Both the position numbers and the translations under genes were made by a program. From Candidatus Zipacnadia bacterium (GTDB taxonomy: Bacteria; Armatimonadota; UBA5377; JALGUK01): 18,347 bases of DNA. The notes under the pieces were generated by a model that worked only from the letters and a program-made list of their open reading frames with translations, made no database searches and was not told the DNA's origin. Below, one piece after another: positions 1 to 7,822 of this stretch; the first letter of the stretch is position 1; each line of letters starts with the position of its first letter. The DNA lies in assembly GCA_029820875.1 (NCBI GenBank), contig JALGUK010000017.1, forward strand, positions 1-18,347. The letters run 5' to 3'.

Positions 1-3000
1 GAGATGCGGCGTGATATCCAGCATCTCGCGAAGTTGGAATCGCGTGCAAGCGGTTACCCTGGCTGTGACGAGGCGGCACAGTATGTTGAGCAGCGGCTGC
101 GGCAGATCGGCATCGCCGACTTAGAGACGCAGGAATTCGACATCCCGGTCGCGCTGGACGAGGGAGCGGTGTTGACCTGTAATGCAAAGAGGTACAGCCT
201 CCAGGCCGTCTGGCCCAACCTCGTACGTACATCGACCATTCCACCTGAAGGCATTCGAGGCCGTCTTATTTACGTCCAGAATGGCGAACTGTCCAAATTC
301 AATGGGAAACGAGTAGATGGCAGCGTTGTTCTCATCGACTTCAACTGCGGGCTAAACTGGCTCAATGCCCCGCTTCTGGGCGCTTCTGCAGTCATCTTCA
401 TCGAGCCTGAGACGACGGTGCGCGGCGAGGCGGAAACGAAGTTTCTTCGGGTTCCGATAAGTGTTCCGCGTTTCTGGATCTCACGCGACCAGGCGCAGGA
501 GCTTATCGCGCGGGTGACCATCTCACCGCCGCAGGTGACGCTGCACGCGCGCATGCCGTGGCAGCGGAAGACGGTGCGTAACATTATCGGCTTTGTGCGC
601 GGTTCGGACATTGAACTGCAGAAAGAGTGTGTCATCCTGCAGGCTTACTACGATTCCATCTCCGTGGTGCCGAAACGGGCGCCGGGAGCCGAGAACGCTT
701 GCGGCTTGGCTGCTTTCTTCCAGGTTGCTGAGACGCTGATGAAGCACCCGCCGAAGCGGTCGGTGGTACTGCTTGCCACACCGGGGCATTTTGAGGCGGC
801 TGCCGGCACGCGCGAGTTCATCAATTTGCTCGGCCGAGAGGAGAGGAAGGAAAAACACCGATACGACCATCGAGATGAACTCGAGAAGGAATTGGCGCAG
901 GTAAAAGACCACCTGCGGCGGTTGGAGGGTGGTGAGGTTCGGGCGGCTGAGGAGCTTGAGGTTGCTGACCAGACGAAGAAACGTCTGCAGGCTGAAATTG
1001 CGCGTCGGGAGCACGATTTACGCCTTCTGAAGCGCCTGCTGTCCTTTGATAAGATACATCTGCTGATTGCGCTGGATTTGAGCAGCCAGTCCCCACACTT
1101 GGGCGCATGCCAGATCGGCTGGTACTACCAGCAGTCCCATCTGTTGAGGTTCTATTCGCCGATAGGCAAGCGGCTTGAGGAATACGCTGAGTCCGCAGCG
1201 GAGGCTCTGGGTATTTCGGCTTCCGACGTTTTTGTGGATTGTATCAATCCGACCAAGGGGCGTGAATGGCACACCTATTTCCCGGGAAAGATTGCCTTTG
1301 ACTCGGAGATGGCTATTCGCGGGGGGCGGGCAGGAATCGCGTTTGCCACCATTAACGACGCACGGAACCTGGTTGACACGCCGCTTGACACGCCGGACCA
1401 CATTGACTGGGACAATCTCCGCCGGCAAAGCCAAATGCTTTGTTGCCTGCTTGTTGACTTCCTGAACGACCCCGACCTTCAGAACGAAACTCTCAAACGG
1501 TTGAAGGCGCTCAAGAAACTCGACGAGATGGATGATGTTGAGGGGCGGGTGCTCGAGTTCGTGCGCAAAAAGAGCTTCCTCCCGAGCACGCCGGTCCCCG
1601 GCGCGCTGGTTTTGGTGCAGGCGCCCCACAAGATGATGATGGGAATGCATACCGAGGCCTGGGATATGAGCAACGAGCTGGGCGGTTTCACCATCCGGGG
1701 TGAGACATCCGATCGCGCTGCAAAGCTCGAAGCCTACAAGGTTGACGACCGAACCGGGGGCATCGTTTATGCCCCGGATTTGGGTTCCGAGGGCGAGGGG
1801 AAGTTCCCGCGCGAAGTGTATGGGCGCGTGGGTTTGAAGCGCCCTGTAATCGTTTTCCCCTGTTGTGCAATTGACCTTTACGACCTTGTTGATGAGCGCT
1901 ACTTCCAGACACTCGAGCAGATGTTCATCTATGATAACCGTACCCTTGCTGAGCCGATGTCGTATGGCTACTCTTTGCCGCATACCGGCACCGTCGGCTC
2001 TGAGTTGCCCTCTTACGTGGAGCCCTGCGCCGTGGTCTATGCCAAGCCGAGGGAAGCGGTTGACATAGCGATGGGTATGGGGTTGTTGGGACTGCGGATG
2101 GTGGTGGCCAATGTCTCTCGCGGGGGGACTGAGGGGGGAGAGGGCAAGGTCACTGGTTTCGGGGGAGGTGCTGGGCTGGGGATGCTGTCCATCAAAGGCT
2201 TTACACCGGACCAGACCCCCGCGATTCCCTACACACCGTACCAGGTTGCACATGACATGTGGCTCCTGGACGAGTACCGGATGAGCGCCCTCCGCGAGCA
2301 CGGGATTGCCAATCAGCGCCTTCAGGAGCTTCACAGCCTGGCGCGGGGTGCGTTGGACATGGCCGAACAGGCAGCGATGGAGCGCCGTTATGACAGACTT
2401 ATATCGGCATCGCGAAATGCATGGGGCTACGAGTCACGTGCTTATCCGGATGTCCAGGGCACGGCCACCGATGTAGTCAAGGGAGTGCTGTTTTATCTGG
2501 CGATGCTGCTGCCGTTTGCGTACTTCGGTGAACGTCTGCTGTTCTCATTCCCTGACATCAAACGACAAATCGCTGGAACGGCCGGGGTTTTCATCGTGGT
2601 TTTCGTCATCCTGCGCTGGGTACACCCGGCCTTTGAGCTTTCCATCACCCCCTTGATTATCCTGCTGGCCTTCATCATCCTGGCCCTGGCGATTGTCGTG
2701 ATCGGTGTCGTGACCACCAAGTTCAACGAGCAGCTTCTTAAGATGAAGCAGGAGGCGGGGGGGGTCCACGAAGCGGACGTGGGGCGTATCAGCGCCGCGG
2801 CGACCGCCTTTGCCCTGGGCATTGCTAACATGCGGCGGCGCAAGGCGCGAACAGGCCTCACGTGCGCTACGCTGACCCTCCTGACATTCACCGTTTTGTC
2901 TTTCACGTCCGTGAAGACCTACCTTCGGCCCAACCGCATCACTCTCCGGCGTGAACCTTGTTACCCCGGAATTATGCTTCGCGATCGGGTGTGGTCGCCG

Positions 3001-4638
3001 CTTGAGGAACCGACCTATATGATAGTGGAGAATGAGTTGGGCGGCAAGACATCGCGCGGCACGAACCACACACGCCCACCGGGAGGGACAGAACAGACGC
3101 GTCCGGTCTCACCCAGAGCATGGTATTCCCCCGCTGATATCGAGCAACGCATCTACGTTGACATCCGGTCTGGTGTAAACCCTTCTAAAGTATATGCGGC
3201 TAACGTATTGCTGGGCTTGTCAGCGAAGGAGCCGCCGGTCACTGGAGTGGACAAGACGCTCCTACCCGGCGGGCGCTGGTTCCGTCCCGGTGAGCGCGAT
3301 AGCTGCATTCTTCCCCAGAGTATGGCCAATGAGCTGGGAATCGGACCGCAGGATGTAGGCAGCGCTACCGTCATCATTTTTGGAACGAGGTACCGTGTTG
3401 TGGGATTGGTGGACGACCAGCGCTTCGCGAGTCTGAGAGACCTTGATGGTGAACCGTTGACGCCGGTGGACTATGCCATGCTTCGACCGGAAGTAATCGA
3501 AGAGGTCAAACGCCAGGCGGCGCAGCGGTTCAAACTCGGCACATCGGGGCTTCAGTCACTATTGCAGGAGTATAAGCACTTCCTGCCCGGCACAGTCGCT
3601 ATCCTTCCATTTGAGACGGTAATGGACCTCGGCGGGACGTTGCGGTCAATAGCCATCCGCTACGGCAATGATGAGGACGTCCTCGCAGCCGTCGACGACT
3701 TGATGAAACGGTTTGCGCTCAGTCTCTACACCGGAAGCCGCGGTCGGACCTATTTGTACAGCTCCATCGGCACATCGTCCCTCTCCGGGTTGGAGGGCGT
3801 TGCGGTTCCCATCCTTATCGCGGCCTTGATCGTACTGAATACCATGCTCGGGTCGGTATATGAGCGCGTCAAGGAGATCGGAATTTACAGCGCGGTAGGC
3901 CTCGCGCCGATTCATATTGCGATGCTGTTCCTGGCGGAAGCGAGTGTGTTCGCTAACATCGGCGCCATCGTGGGGTATCTGATCGGGCAGATTCTTTCGA
4001 AGGTTCTGATGGCTACGGGGCACGGAGCCGGAATCAGTTTGAATTACTCATCCACATCGGCCGTGGGAGTGACCATCATCGTCGTTGCTGTCGTGCTGCT
4101 TTCGACAATCTACCCGGCCAAACGCGCCTCAGAGATTGCGATGCCCGGGATTGAACGCAAGTGGCGGTTGCCCGAGCCGGAGGGTGAATTGATGCGGTTG
4201 GAGCTGCCGTTCCGTGTCACCGGTCCGGATGCCGTGGCGAGCTGCGCGTTCCTCAAGGAGTTTTTTGACGCCTACGTGGGATATGCGGGCGGGGACTTCC
4301 TCGCCGAGAACGTGCGCCTGGAGCGAGTGGAGACCGAGAGGGGGCCTGGAATCGCGGTTCGACTGCGGATGTGGCTGGCGCCTTATGACCTCGGGGTAAG
4401 CCAGGACTTCGACCTGCAGACGGTGCCGACGGGGGAGGGGGAGATCTATGAGATTCACTTGACGCTACGACGCCAGGCTGGCGACATAAGTTCATGGAAA
4501 AAGACCAATTGGTTGTTTCTCAATGCATTGCGCAAGCAATTCCTAATCTGGCGCACCGTGCCGGTAGCGGCAAAACGTGAATACGAGACGCGTGGACGGG
4601 CGGTTCTTGCGGATGACTCGGCGCAAGAGGCTGCATGA
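1..4638 (+). CDS. Large membrane protein: M28-like peptidase ectodomain fused to FtsX-type permease (5' partial)
   Basis: The frame is open to the left edge and the first ATG (base 4) has no visible ribosome-binding site or signal peptide, so the true start is probably outside the window. About 1,544 residues are visible. Residues ~1-30 and ~195-275 resemble M28 aminopeptidases, with a PA-like insert between. The usual metal-binding His of the HxDS motif is Tyr215 (YYDS) and the usual Glu pair is not seen, so this part may bind rather than cleave. A charged coiled coil follows (~275-345), then a carboxypeptidase-regulatory-like stretch (~535-620). Hydrophobic segments lie at ~828-907 and ~960-980. 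A FtsX domain with the motif ERVKEIGIYSAVGLAP lies at ~1263-1385, and a soluble tail follows. FtsX domains are the membrane halves of ABC-type or mechanotransmission systems, but no ATPase is in view. Function unknown; probably in the cell envelope. Confidence 0.8.
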   Translation, partial: EMRRDIQHLAKLESRASGYPGCDEAAQYVEQRLRQIGIADLETQEFDIPVALDEGAVLTCNAKRYSLQAVWPNLVRTSTIPPEGIRGRLIYVQNGELSKFNGKRVDGSVVLIDFNCGLNWLNAPLLGASAVIFIEPETTVRGEAETKFLRVPISVPRFWISRDQAQELIARVTISPPQVTLHARMPWQRKTVRNIIGFVRGSDIELQKECVILQAYYDSISVVPKRAPGAENACGLAAFFQVAETLMKHPPKRSVVLLATPGHFEAAAGTREFINLLGREERKEKHRYDHRDELEKELAQVKDHLRRLEGGEVRAAEELEVADQTKKRLQAEIARREHDLRLLKRLLSFDKIHLLIALDLSSQSPHLGACQIGWYYQQSHLLRFYSPIGKRLEEYAESAAEALGISASDVFVDCINPTKGREWHTYFPGKIAFDSEMAIRGGRAGIAFATINDARNLVDTPLDTPDHIDWDNLRRQSQMLCCLLVDFLNDPDLQNETLKRLKALKKLDEMDDVEGRVLEFVRKKSFLPSTPVPGALVLVQAPHKMMMGMHTEAWDMSNELGGFTIRGETSDRAAKLEAYKVDDRTGGIVYAPDLGSEGEGKFPREVYGRVGLKRPVIVFPCCAIDLYDLVDERYFQTLEQMFIYDNRTLAEPMSYGYSLPHTGTVGSELPSYVEPCAVVYAKPREAVDIAMGMGLLGLRMVVANVSRGGTEGGEGKVTGFGGGAGLGMLSIKGFTPDQTPAIPYTPYQVAHDMWLLDEYRMSALREHGIANQRLQELHSLARGALDMAEQAAMERRYDRLISASRNAWGYESRAYPDVQGTATDVVKGVLFYLAMLLPFAYFGERLLFSFPDIKRQIAGTAGVFIVVFVILRWVHPAFELSITPLIILLAFIILALAIVVIGVVTTKFNEQLLKMKQEAGGVHEADVGRISAAATAFALGIANMRRRKARTGLTCATLTLLTFTVLSFTSVKTYLRPNRITLRREPCYPGIMLRDRVWSPLEEPTYMIVENELGGKTSRGTNHTRPPGGTEQTRPVSPRAWYSPADIEQRIYVDIRSGVNPSKVYAANVLLGLSAKEPPVTGVDKTLLPGGRWFRPGERDSCILPQSMANELGIGPQDVGSATVIIFGTRYRVVGLVDDQRFASLRDLDGEPLTPVDYAMLRPEVIEEVKRQAAQRFKLGTSGLQSLLQEYKHFLPGTVAILPFETVMDLGGTLRSIAIRYGNDEDVLAAVDDLMKRFALSLYTGSRGRTYLYSSIGTSSLSGLEGVAVPILIAALIVLNTMLGSVYERVKEIGIYSAVGLAPIHIAMLFLAEASVFANIGAIVGYLIGQILSKVLMATGHGAGISLNYSSTSAVGVTIIVVAVVLLSTIYPAKRASEIAMPGIERKWRLPEPEGELMRLELPFRVTGPDAVASCAFLKEFFDAYVGYAGGDFLAENVRLERVETERGPGIAVRLRMWLAPYDLGVSQDFDLQTVPTGEGEIYEIHLTLRRQAGDISSWKKTNWLFLNALRKQFLIWRTVPVAAKREYETRGRAVLADDSAQEAA

Positions 4639-4678
4639 TTTCCACTGTCATTCTCACGAAAAAAAAGTGCTCAGCCTC

Positions 4679-4707
4679 TTGACATTGGGGTTGATGGGTG
4701 TTAAACT
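4679..4707 (+). promoter_or_regulatory. Sigma70-like promoter for the PEP-CTERM gene
   Basis: A perfect -35 box TTGACA (4679-4684) is followed after 17 bases by TAAACT (4702-4707), which matches 4 of 6 bases of the -10 consensus. Transcription would start near 4713 and give a leader of roughly 57 bases before the GTG at 4770. It lies only 41 bases after the upstream stop codon, so the PEP-CTERM gene is probably a separate unit. Confidence 0.6.
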
Positions 4708-4740
4708 TGCATTATTCAGCTAATCTGAGATGGTGCCAAG

Positions 4741-4759
4741 CCTTTCCTGAGGAAAGGAG
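4741..4759 (+). promoter_or_regulatory. Hairpin covering the Shine-Dalgarno of the PEP-CTERM gene
   Basis: CCTTTCC (4741-4747) and GGAAAGG (4751-4757) form a perfect 7-bp stem with a three-base loop. The right arm contains most of the ribosome-binding site AAAGGAG (4753-4759) for the GTG start at 4770. If it folds in the mRNA it would limit ribosome access, so it may be a translational control element. The pairing is seen directly; regulation is inferred. Confidence 0.5.
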
Positions 4760-4769
4760 CTGGTGTCCT

Positions 4770-5291
4770 GTGCTTCGTAAAACCGCGCCGTTGGCAATAG
4801 CTCTGGTAATCGTGTTCATCTGCATCCCGGCGTTTGCGGATACGGTAACGTACTCCTCGGCCAATTCGGGGACCTATACTTACGAGTACACGTGGACGTG
4901 GACGACCGAGCCGGGGGGCTTTTCCACCGAGTTCTGGATTGCAGTTCATCCCGATGTAGAGAGCTCGGGTATCTTCCAGATGAGCACCGAGTCCAACTGG
5001 ACGTACCAGGGAGTCAGCAATGTCGGCGCCTCACCGACAGGTAAAGCACTGCTGTGGACGGGGAGTACCATGGGCGCCAAGACTCACACATTCAAGGTTG
5101 GCAGTAACGTGTACGGCCCAGGATATACGCCGGGCAGCGAATATACCTGGCAGAGCAACACGAGCGGCGGCACCGGCTCGAAGACCGGGTTCACTCATGC
5201 GCCGGCACCCGAAGCGGGCACCCTATTGCTATTTGCCAGCGGCTTAGCTTCCCTTATGGGCTGGGGCTTCAGGCGTCGGTACCATAACTAA
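4770..5291 (+). CDS. Secreted PEP-CTERM domain protein, likely exosortase substrate
   Basis: A 173-residue secreted protein. I chose the GTG at 4770 because AAAGGAG sits 10 bases upstream and translation then begins with a clean signal peptide: basic MLRK, a hydrophobic core, and a cleavage site after AFA at about residue 23. An in-frame GTG at 4698 would precede the likely transcription start. The mature part is rich in Thr, Ser, Tyr, Trp and Gly with no recognised enzyme domain. The C-terminus has the tripartite PEP-CTERM layout: a Pro-Glu motif (PAPEAGT), a hydrophobic helix (LLLFASGLASLMGWGF), then RRR. The motif reads PEA instead of the common PEP. Such tails are recognised by exosortases in the inner membrane, and an exosortase gene lies 1.6 kb downstream (6908-7822). 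Role probably surface or matrix-associated; exact function unknown. Confidence 0.8.
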   Translation: MLRKTAPLAIALVIVFICIPAFADTVTYSSANSGTYTYEYTWTWTTEPGGFSTEFWIAVHPDVESSGIFQMSTESNWTYQGVSNVGASPTGKALLWTGSTMGAKTHTFKVGSNVYGPGYTPGSEYTWQSNTSGGTGSKTGFTHAPAPEAGTLLLFASGLASLMGWGFRRRYHN

Positions 5292-5320
5292 GTCCTCAAA
5301 ACGGACGGAAAGTTTTGCCT

Positions 5321-5390
5321 CGCGTCTGCTTGGTAAGCTTGGACGCCTCGGACGGCCCGGTTCGAGAAGTGATACAACCAAGCGGACTCG
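5321..5390 (+). other. Structured intergenic element (long stem with inner hairpin)
   Basis: GTCTGCTTGGT (5324-5334) pairs with ACCAAGCGGAC (5377-5387) over 11 bp with one G-U pair. After one mismatch, two more pairs (5321-5322 with 5389-5390) extend it. The enclosed loop holds a second 7-bp hairpin, CTCGGAC (5347-5353) with GTTCGAG (5360-5366). TTTT follows directly at 5391-5394. It could be a terminator for the PEP-CTERM gene or a structured leader of the pseudopilin gene. I do not recognise it as a known riboswitch. Confidence 0.4.
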
Positions 5391-5450
5391 TTTTACCTCT
5401 GAGAGACATTACGGGATGCACGCCCCGAATGGGGAGAGCCTGGGCGGGCC

Positions 5451-5456
5451 TATAAT
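5451..5456 (+). promoter_or_regulatory. Possible -10 box upstream of the first pseudopilin
   Basis: A perfect TATAAT lies 27 bases before the GTG start at 5484, leaving room for a short leader containing AGGAGGG (5471-5477). No good -35 box is visible at the expected distance, so the call is tentative. Confidence 0.3.
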
Positions 5457-5483
5457 AAATCTCCGCCGCAAGGAGGGATACTG

Positions 5484-6215
5484 GTGCATCCACTGTCAAA
5501 GCGCCGCAACGGTTTCACTCTTATCGAGCTCCTCGTCGTGATTGCGATTATCGCTATTTTGGCAGCGATTCTCTTCCCAGTCTTCGCCAAGGCACGGGCA
5601 AAAGCTCGGCAAAGCCAGTGCCTGAGCAACTTGCGTGAGTGCGGCCTTGCCATGCACATGTACGCGACCGACTATGATGACAAGCTCGCGCCCCTTTCTC
5701 CGGTGCCGGGCATCGCGTACTTCCAGTGGACGTTTAGTTGGCACCACAGTACCATGTCGTTGACGGCGATGGCGAATCTGGTCAACTCACTGGAACCGTA
5801 CATGAAGAACTACGGAATCTGGTACTGCCAGAGCGATCCGTTTCGGACCGAGACGCCGAGTAAGGCCGCCGCACTTGGGCTGAGCGGACCTGCGACCGAG
5901 TGGGGGAGGCCGGAGGCTGCGCAGGCCGGTGTTGTCAGTTTCAGCTATTGTACACAGTGGGATACATGGAATGGTGGCCAGGATCCATTGTGCCCTGACC
6001 CGTTCAAGTCTCTGAAGATTACGGGGGTCGAGGCCCCTGCCTCCCAGCTTGTACTGTGTGATAACGGGCTGGATACGATAGACCCGCCGGAAAAGGTCGG
6101 GCAAGCCCACAACGATGGGTCAGACTTCCTGTTCTTGGACGGCCATGTCAAGTGGGTTGCCCGGGGGCAGTGGAGCCAGGCCGCCGGCGTGCTTCACCCG
6201 CCGATGAGTCACTGA
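5484..6215 (+). CDS. Type II secretion/type IV pilin-like protein, DUF1559 (H-X9-DG) type
   Basis: 243 residues. The GTG start is set by AGGAGGG (5471-5477), 6 bases upstream. The N-terminus is a class III prepilin signal: basic leader [10 protein letters not shown], then [18 protein letters not shown] with the conserved Glu at position +5 of the mature protein. Prepilin peptidase should cut after Gly10. The segment after the helix ([19 protein letters not shown]) and the C-terminal [16 protein letters not shown] block are typical of the large 'prepilin-type N-terminal domain / H-X9-DG' family, which is greatly expanded in Armatimonadota and Planctomycetes. The product is anchored in the inner membrane with a periplasmic head; the role of these stand-alone family members is not well defined. 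It is closed downstream by a strong terminator (6291-6323), so it is probably monocistronic. Confidence 0.88.
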   Translation: MHPLSKRRNGFTLIELLVVIAIIAILAAILFPVFAKARAKARQSQCLSNLRECGLAMHMYATDYDDKLAPLSPVPGIAYFQWTFSWHHSTMSLTAMANLVNSLEPYMKNYGIWYCQSDPFRTETPSKAAALGLSGPATEWGRPEAAQAGVVSFSYCTQWDTWNGGQDPLCPDPFKSLKITGVEAPASQLVLCDNGLDTIDPPEKVGQAHNDGSDFLFLDGHVKWVARGQWSQAAGVLHPPMSH

Positions 6216-6255
6216 GTGAGCGATAGCCTTCATAGTGGCGACCGGCAAAACATTG

Positions 6256-6288
6256 CGCGGCCCTAGCATGGCCGCGACGGTTTCGTCG
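6256..6288 (+). other. Two adjacent small hairpins downstream of the pseudopilin
   Basis: CGCGGCC (6256-6262) pairs with GGCCGCG (6270-6276), and CGACG (6275-6279) pairs with CGTCG (6284-6288). The two overlap by two bases, so only one may form fully at a time. They lie immediately before the strong terminator and may protect the mRNA 3' end; no other role is evident. Confidence 0.35.
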
Positions 6289-6290
6289 TA

Positions 6291-6323
6291 GCCTCATTGC
6301 TTGGGCAATGAGGCGTTCTTTTT
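6291..6323 (+). terminator. Strong intrinsic terminator
   Basis: GCCTCATTGC (6291-6300) and GCAATGAGGC (6305-6314) form a perfect 10-bp stem with a TTGG loop, followed by GTTCTTTTT. It separates the pseudopilin gene from the exosortase operon. A weaker second stem (GGGCG 6352-6356 with CGCCC 6364-6368, then TTTT) follows 30 bases later. Confidence 0.85.
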
Positions 6324-6425
6324 GCGTGATTGTGGGCAAATGTAAGCACCCGGGCGTCAACTCCGCCCTTTTATTAGCAGGTATGTAACGAAATCGAAAG
6401 GCATTTTTACGGGCGTGGGGTAATA

Positions 6426-6896
6426 ATGAGTTCGGATAGCACGCGTGTCAACAGATGTTACTTCTGCGGTGCCGAGCTGAACGACAACGTGGAGCGATGT
6501 CCTGAGTGCGGCCGCCGCCAGTACCGAATCTGCTACTGTGGGACGAAGCTTAAGCGGGACGTGGAGCGATGTCCGGTATGCGGCACCGATTGGACGCGAG
6601 TATCGGTGCGGCGCCGTAAAAGCAGCCGCAGGCGAAGGCGATCCGTTATCTTTTATGTAGCAGTGGGCAGCATATCGGCACTTGCGCTGGCTGGTATTGT
6701 AGTTGGGGTGGCCCGGGAATTGCAGGGAGGTGGTGGGGCCGCGCTGGTCAATGCAGCGAGGGCATGTGTAGGGTTCCTGAAGGTGCATGTGCTGCAAATC
6801 GTCGGAATTGTTATCATTGCGGGCGCGGGTGGTGGTGCTGGTGCCTTGATATACTATTATTTGGGTCGGAACTCACGGGCTTCCAAGGCCAGGTAG
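6426..6896 (+). CDS. Double zinc-ribbon membrane protein upstream of exosortase
   Basis: 156 residues starting at ATG 6426, with GGGG 5 bases upstream as a weak ribosome-binding site. The N-terminus has two zinc-ribbon units: Cys11/Cys14 with Cys25/Cys28, and Cys36/Cys38 with Cys49/Cys52. They look like a recent tandem duplication, because a 16-base block (6487-6502) recurs exactly 72 bases later (6559-6574). A strongly basic patch (RRRKSSRRRRR, ~63-73) follows, then two hydrophobic helices (~74-95 and ~121-146) joined by a Gly-rich stretch. The likely topology has a cytoplasmic zinc domain and two membrane spans. It ends 11 bases before the exosortase start and leads the operon. Function is not known; it could be a scaffold or accessory factor for the sorting machinery. 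No enzyme motif is visible. Confidence 0.75.
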   Translation: MSSDSTRVNRCYFCGAELNDNVERCPECGRRQYRICYCGTKLKRDVERCPVCGTDWTRVSVRRRKSSRRRRRSVIFYVAVGSISALALAGIVVGVARELQGGGGAALVNAARACVGFLKVHVLQIVGIVIIAGAGGGAGALIYYYLGRNSRASKAR

Positions 6897-6907
6897 GTGC
6901 ATCGGCT

Positions 6908-7822
6908 GTGTCCAGCGATGGCAGCGTTGACGCAGATTTCGGGGCTGAGACCCAGCCGGAAGCGGTTACAACGCAGCCTGTGCGACAGAGAGTAATGCCC
7001 TGGGTTCTGTTCGGGATAGCAGTTGCGGCTCTGCTTGGATTGCTGTATGGGCCGATTTTTGCGTGGATGTTCAAGCGTTGGCTGCGCGACCCATTCTATG
7101 GACATGCTCCGCTGGTACCTGTCGTATCCGCAGTATTGGTCTGGCGGAAGAGGGGTTTGCTCCGTGGTGGTGCCTTGACCGGGAGCAAGCTTGGGTTGGC
7201 AGCCATTGTCATAGGAGTAGCGCTTGACCTCGTCGGGAGGGCATTGGAAATCCATTTCGTCGAGGCTCTCTCATTTGTCCCCGTGCTTTGGGGAATCATC
7301 GCGTGGATGTGGGGCTGGAAAACCGGCATGACCGTCGCCTTTCCCGTTGCGTTCTTGGTCTTTATGGTTCCACTTTCACGGATGCTCGTGGAGTTTGTTG
7401 CGTTCCCGCTGCAGATTGCGTCAGCCGCTGCCGCCGGCAGTCTTCTGGGCGCCGTAGGGATTCCGGTTTTTGTCAGCGGGGTTGATGTACATGTGCCGGA
7501 ATACACGTTCGAGATAGATGTGCCCTGCAGCGGCCTGCAGTCGGTTATCTCCATGACCGCCCTTGCGGCATTGTTTGCCTATATTGTACGGGGCAAGTTG
7601 TGGGCCCGTGTCGCTGTTTTCGGCCTGTCAGTACCCGTGGCCCTTGCCGCTAACGTCGGTCGGATTGTAATCGTCTTGTTGCTCGCCATGTGCGCCGGGC
7701 GCGACGTTGCGACCGGCTTCTTTCACGGTTTCAGCTCCGTGTTCGTGTTCATACTAGCCGCGTTCGGCCTGATTGCGGTGGGGAGGCTGCTCGGGTGCAC
7801 GGCTATCAGACAAGATTGGTGA
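6908..7822 (+). CDS. xrt: Exosortase (PEP-CTERM protein-sorting transpeptidase-like enzyme)
   Basis: A polytopic inner-membrane protein of about 304 residues, mostly hydrophobic helices. The exosortase catalytic triad is visible: Cys207 in VPCSGLQS, Arg252 in ANVGRIV and His273 in FFHGFSSVF. Family members process the C-terminal PEP-CTERM tail of exported proteins, by analogy with sortase, and are coupled to exopolysaccharide synthesis. I placed the start at GTG 6908, with an AGGTAGG-type site at 6891-6897. A longer in-frame ATG (6764) would overlap most of the zinc-ribbon gene's 3' end and add a non-hydrophobic Cys-rich stretch unlike the family. Its 3' end overlaps the EpsI-like gene by 28 bases, which implies translational coupling. 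The likely local substrate is the protein at 4770-5291. The exact exosortase subtype cannot be assigned by eye. Confidence 0.88.
   Translation: MSSDGSVDADFGAETQPEAVTTQPVRQRVMPWVLFGIAVAALLGLLYGPIFAWMFKRWLRDPFYGHAPLVPVVSAVLVWRKRGLLRGGALTGSKLGLAAIVIGVALDLVGRALEIHFVEALSFVPVLWGIIAWMWGWKTGMTVAFPVAFLVFMVPLSRMLVEFVAFPLQIASAAAAGSLLGAVGIPVFVSGVDVHVPEYTFEIDVPCSGLQSVISMTALAALFAYIVRGKLWARVAVFGLSVPVALAANVGRIVIVLLLAMCAGRDVATGFFHGFSSVFVFILAAFGLIAVGRLLGCTAIRQDW

Noticed and set aside
1018..2334. A 438-codon open frame on the minus strand, antisense to the large permease gene
   Set aside because: It lies wholly within a well-supported coding frame, has no recognisable domain, and is rich in His, Arg and Pro as expected from a mirrored GC-rich gene.
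4698..4769. Earlier in-frame GTG start (4698) for the PEP-CTERM protein
   Set aside because: It falls within the promoter region, lacks a ribosome-binding site and would bury the signal peptide internally.
6764..6907. Longer exosortase starting at ATG 6764
   Set aside because: It would overlap the zinc-ribbon gene by 133 bases and adds a Cys/Trp-rich stretch unlike exosortases; GTG 6908 has a better-placed ribosome-binding site.
7690..7794. Longer EpsI-like protein starting at ATG 7690
   Set aside because: The added residues are a shifted-frame reading of the exosortase C-terminus; GTG 7795 with GGGAGG is clearly better.
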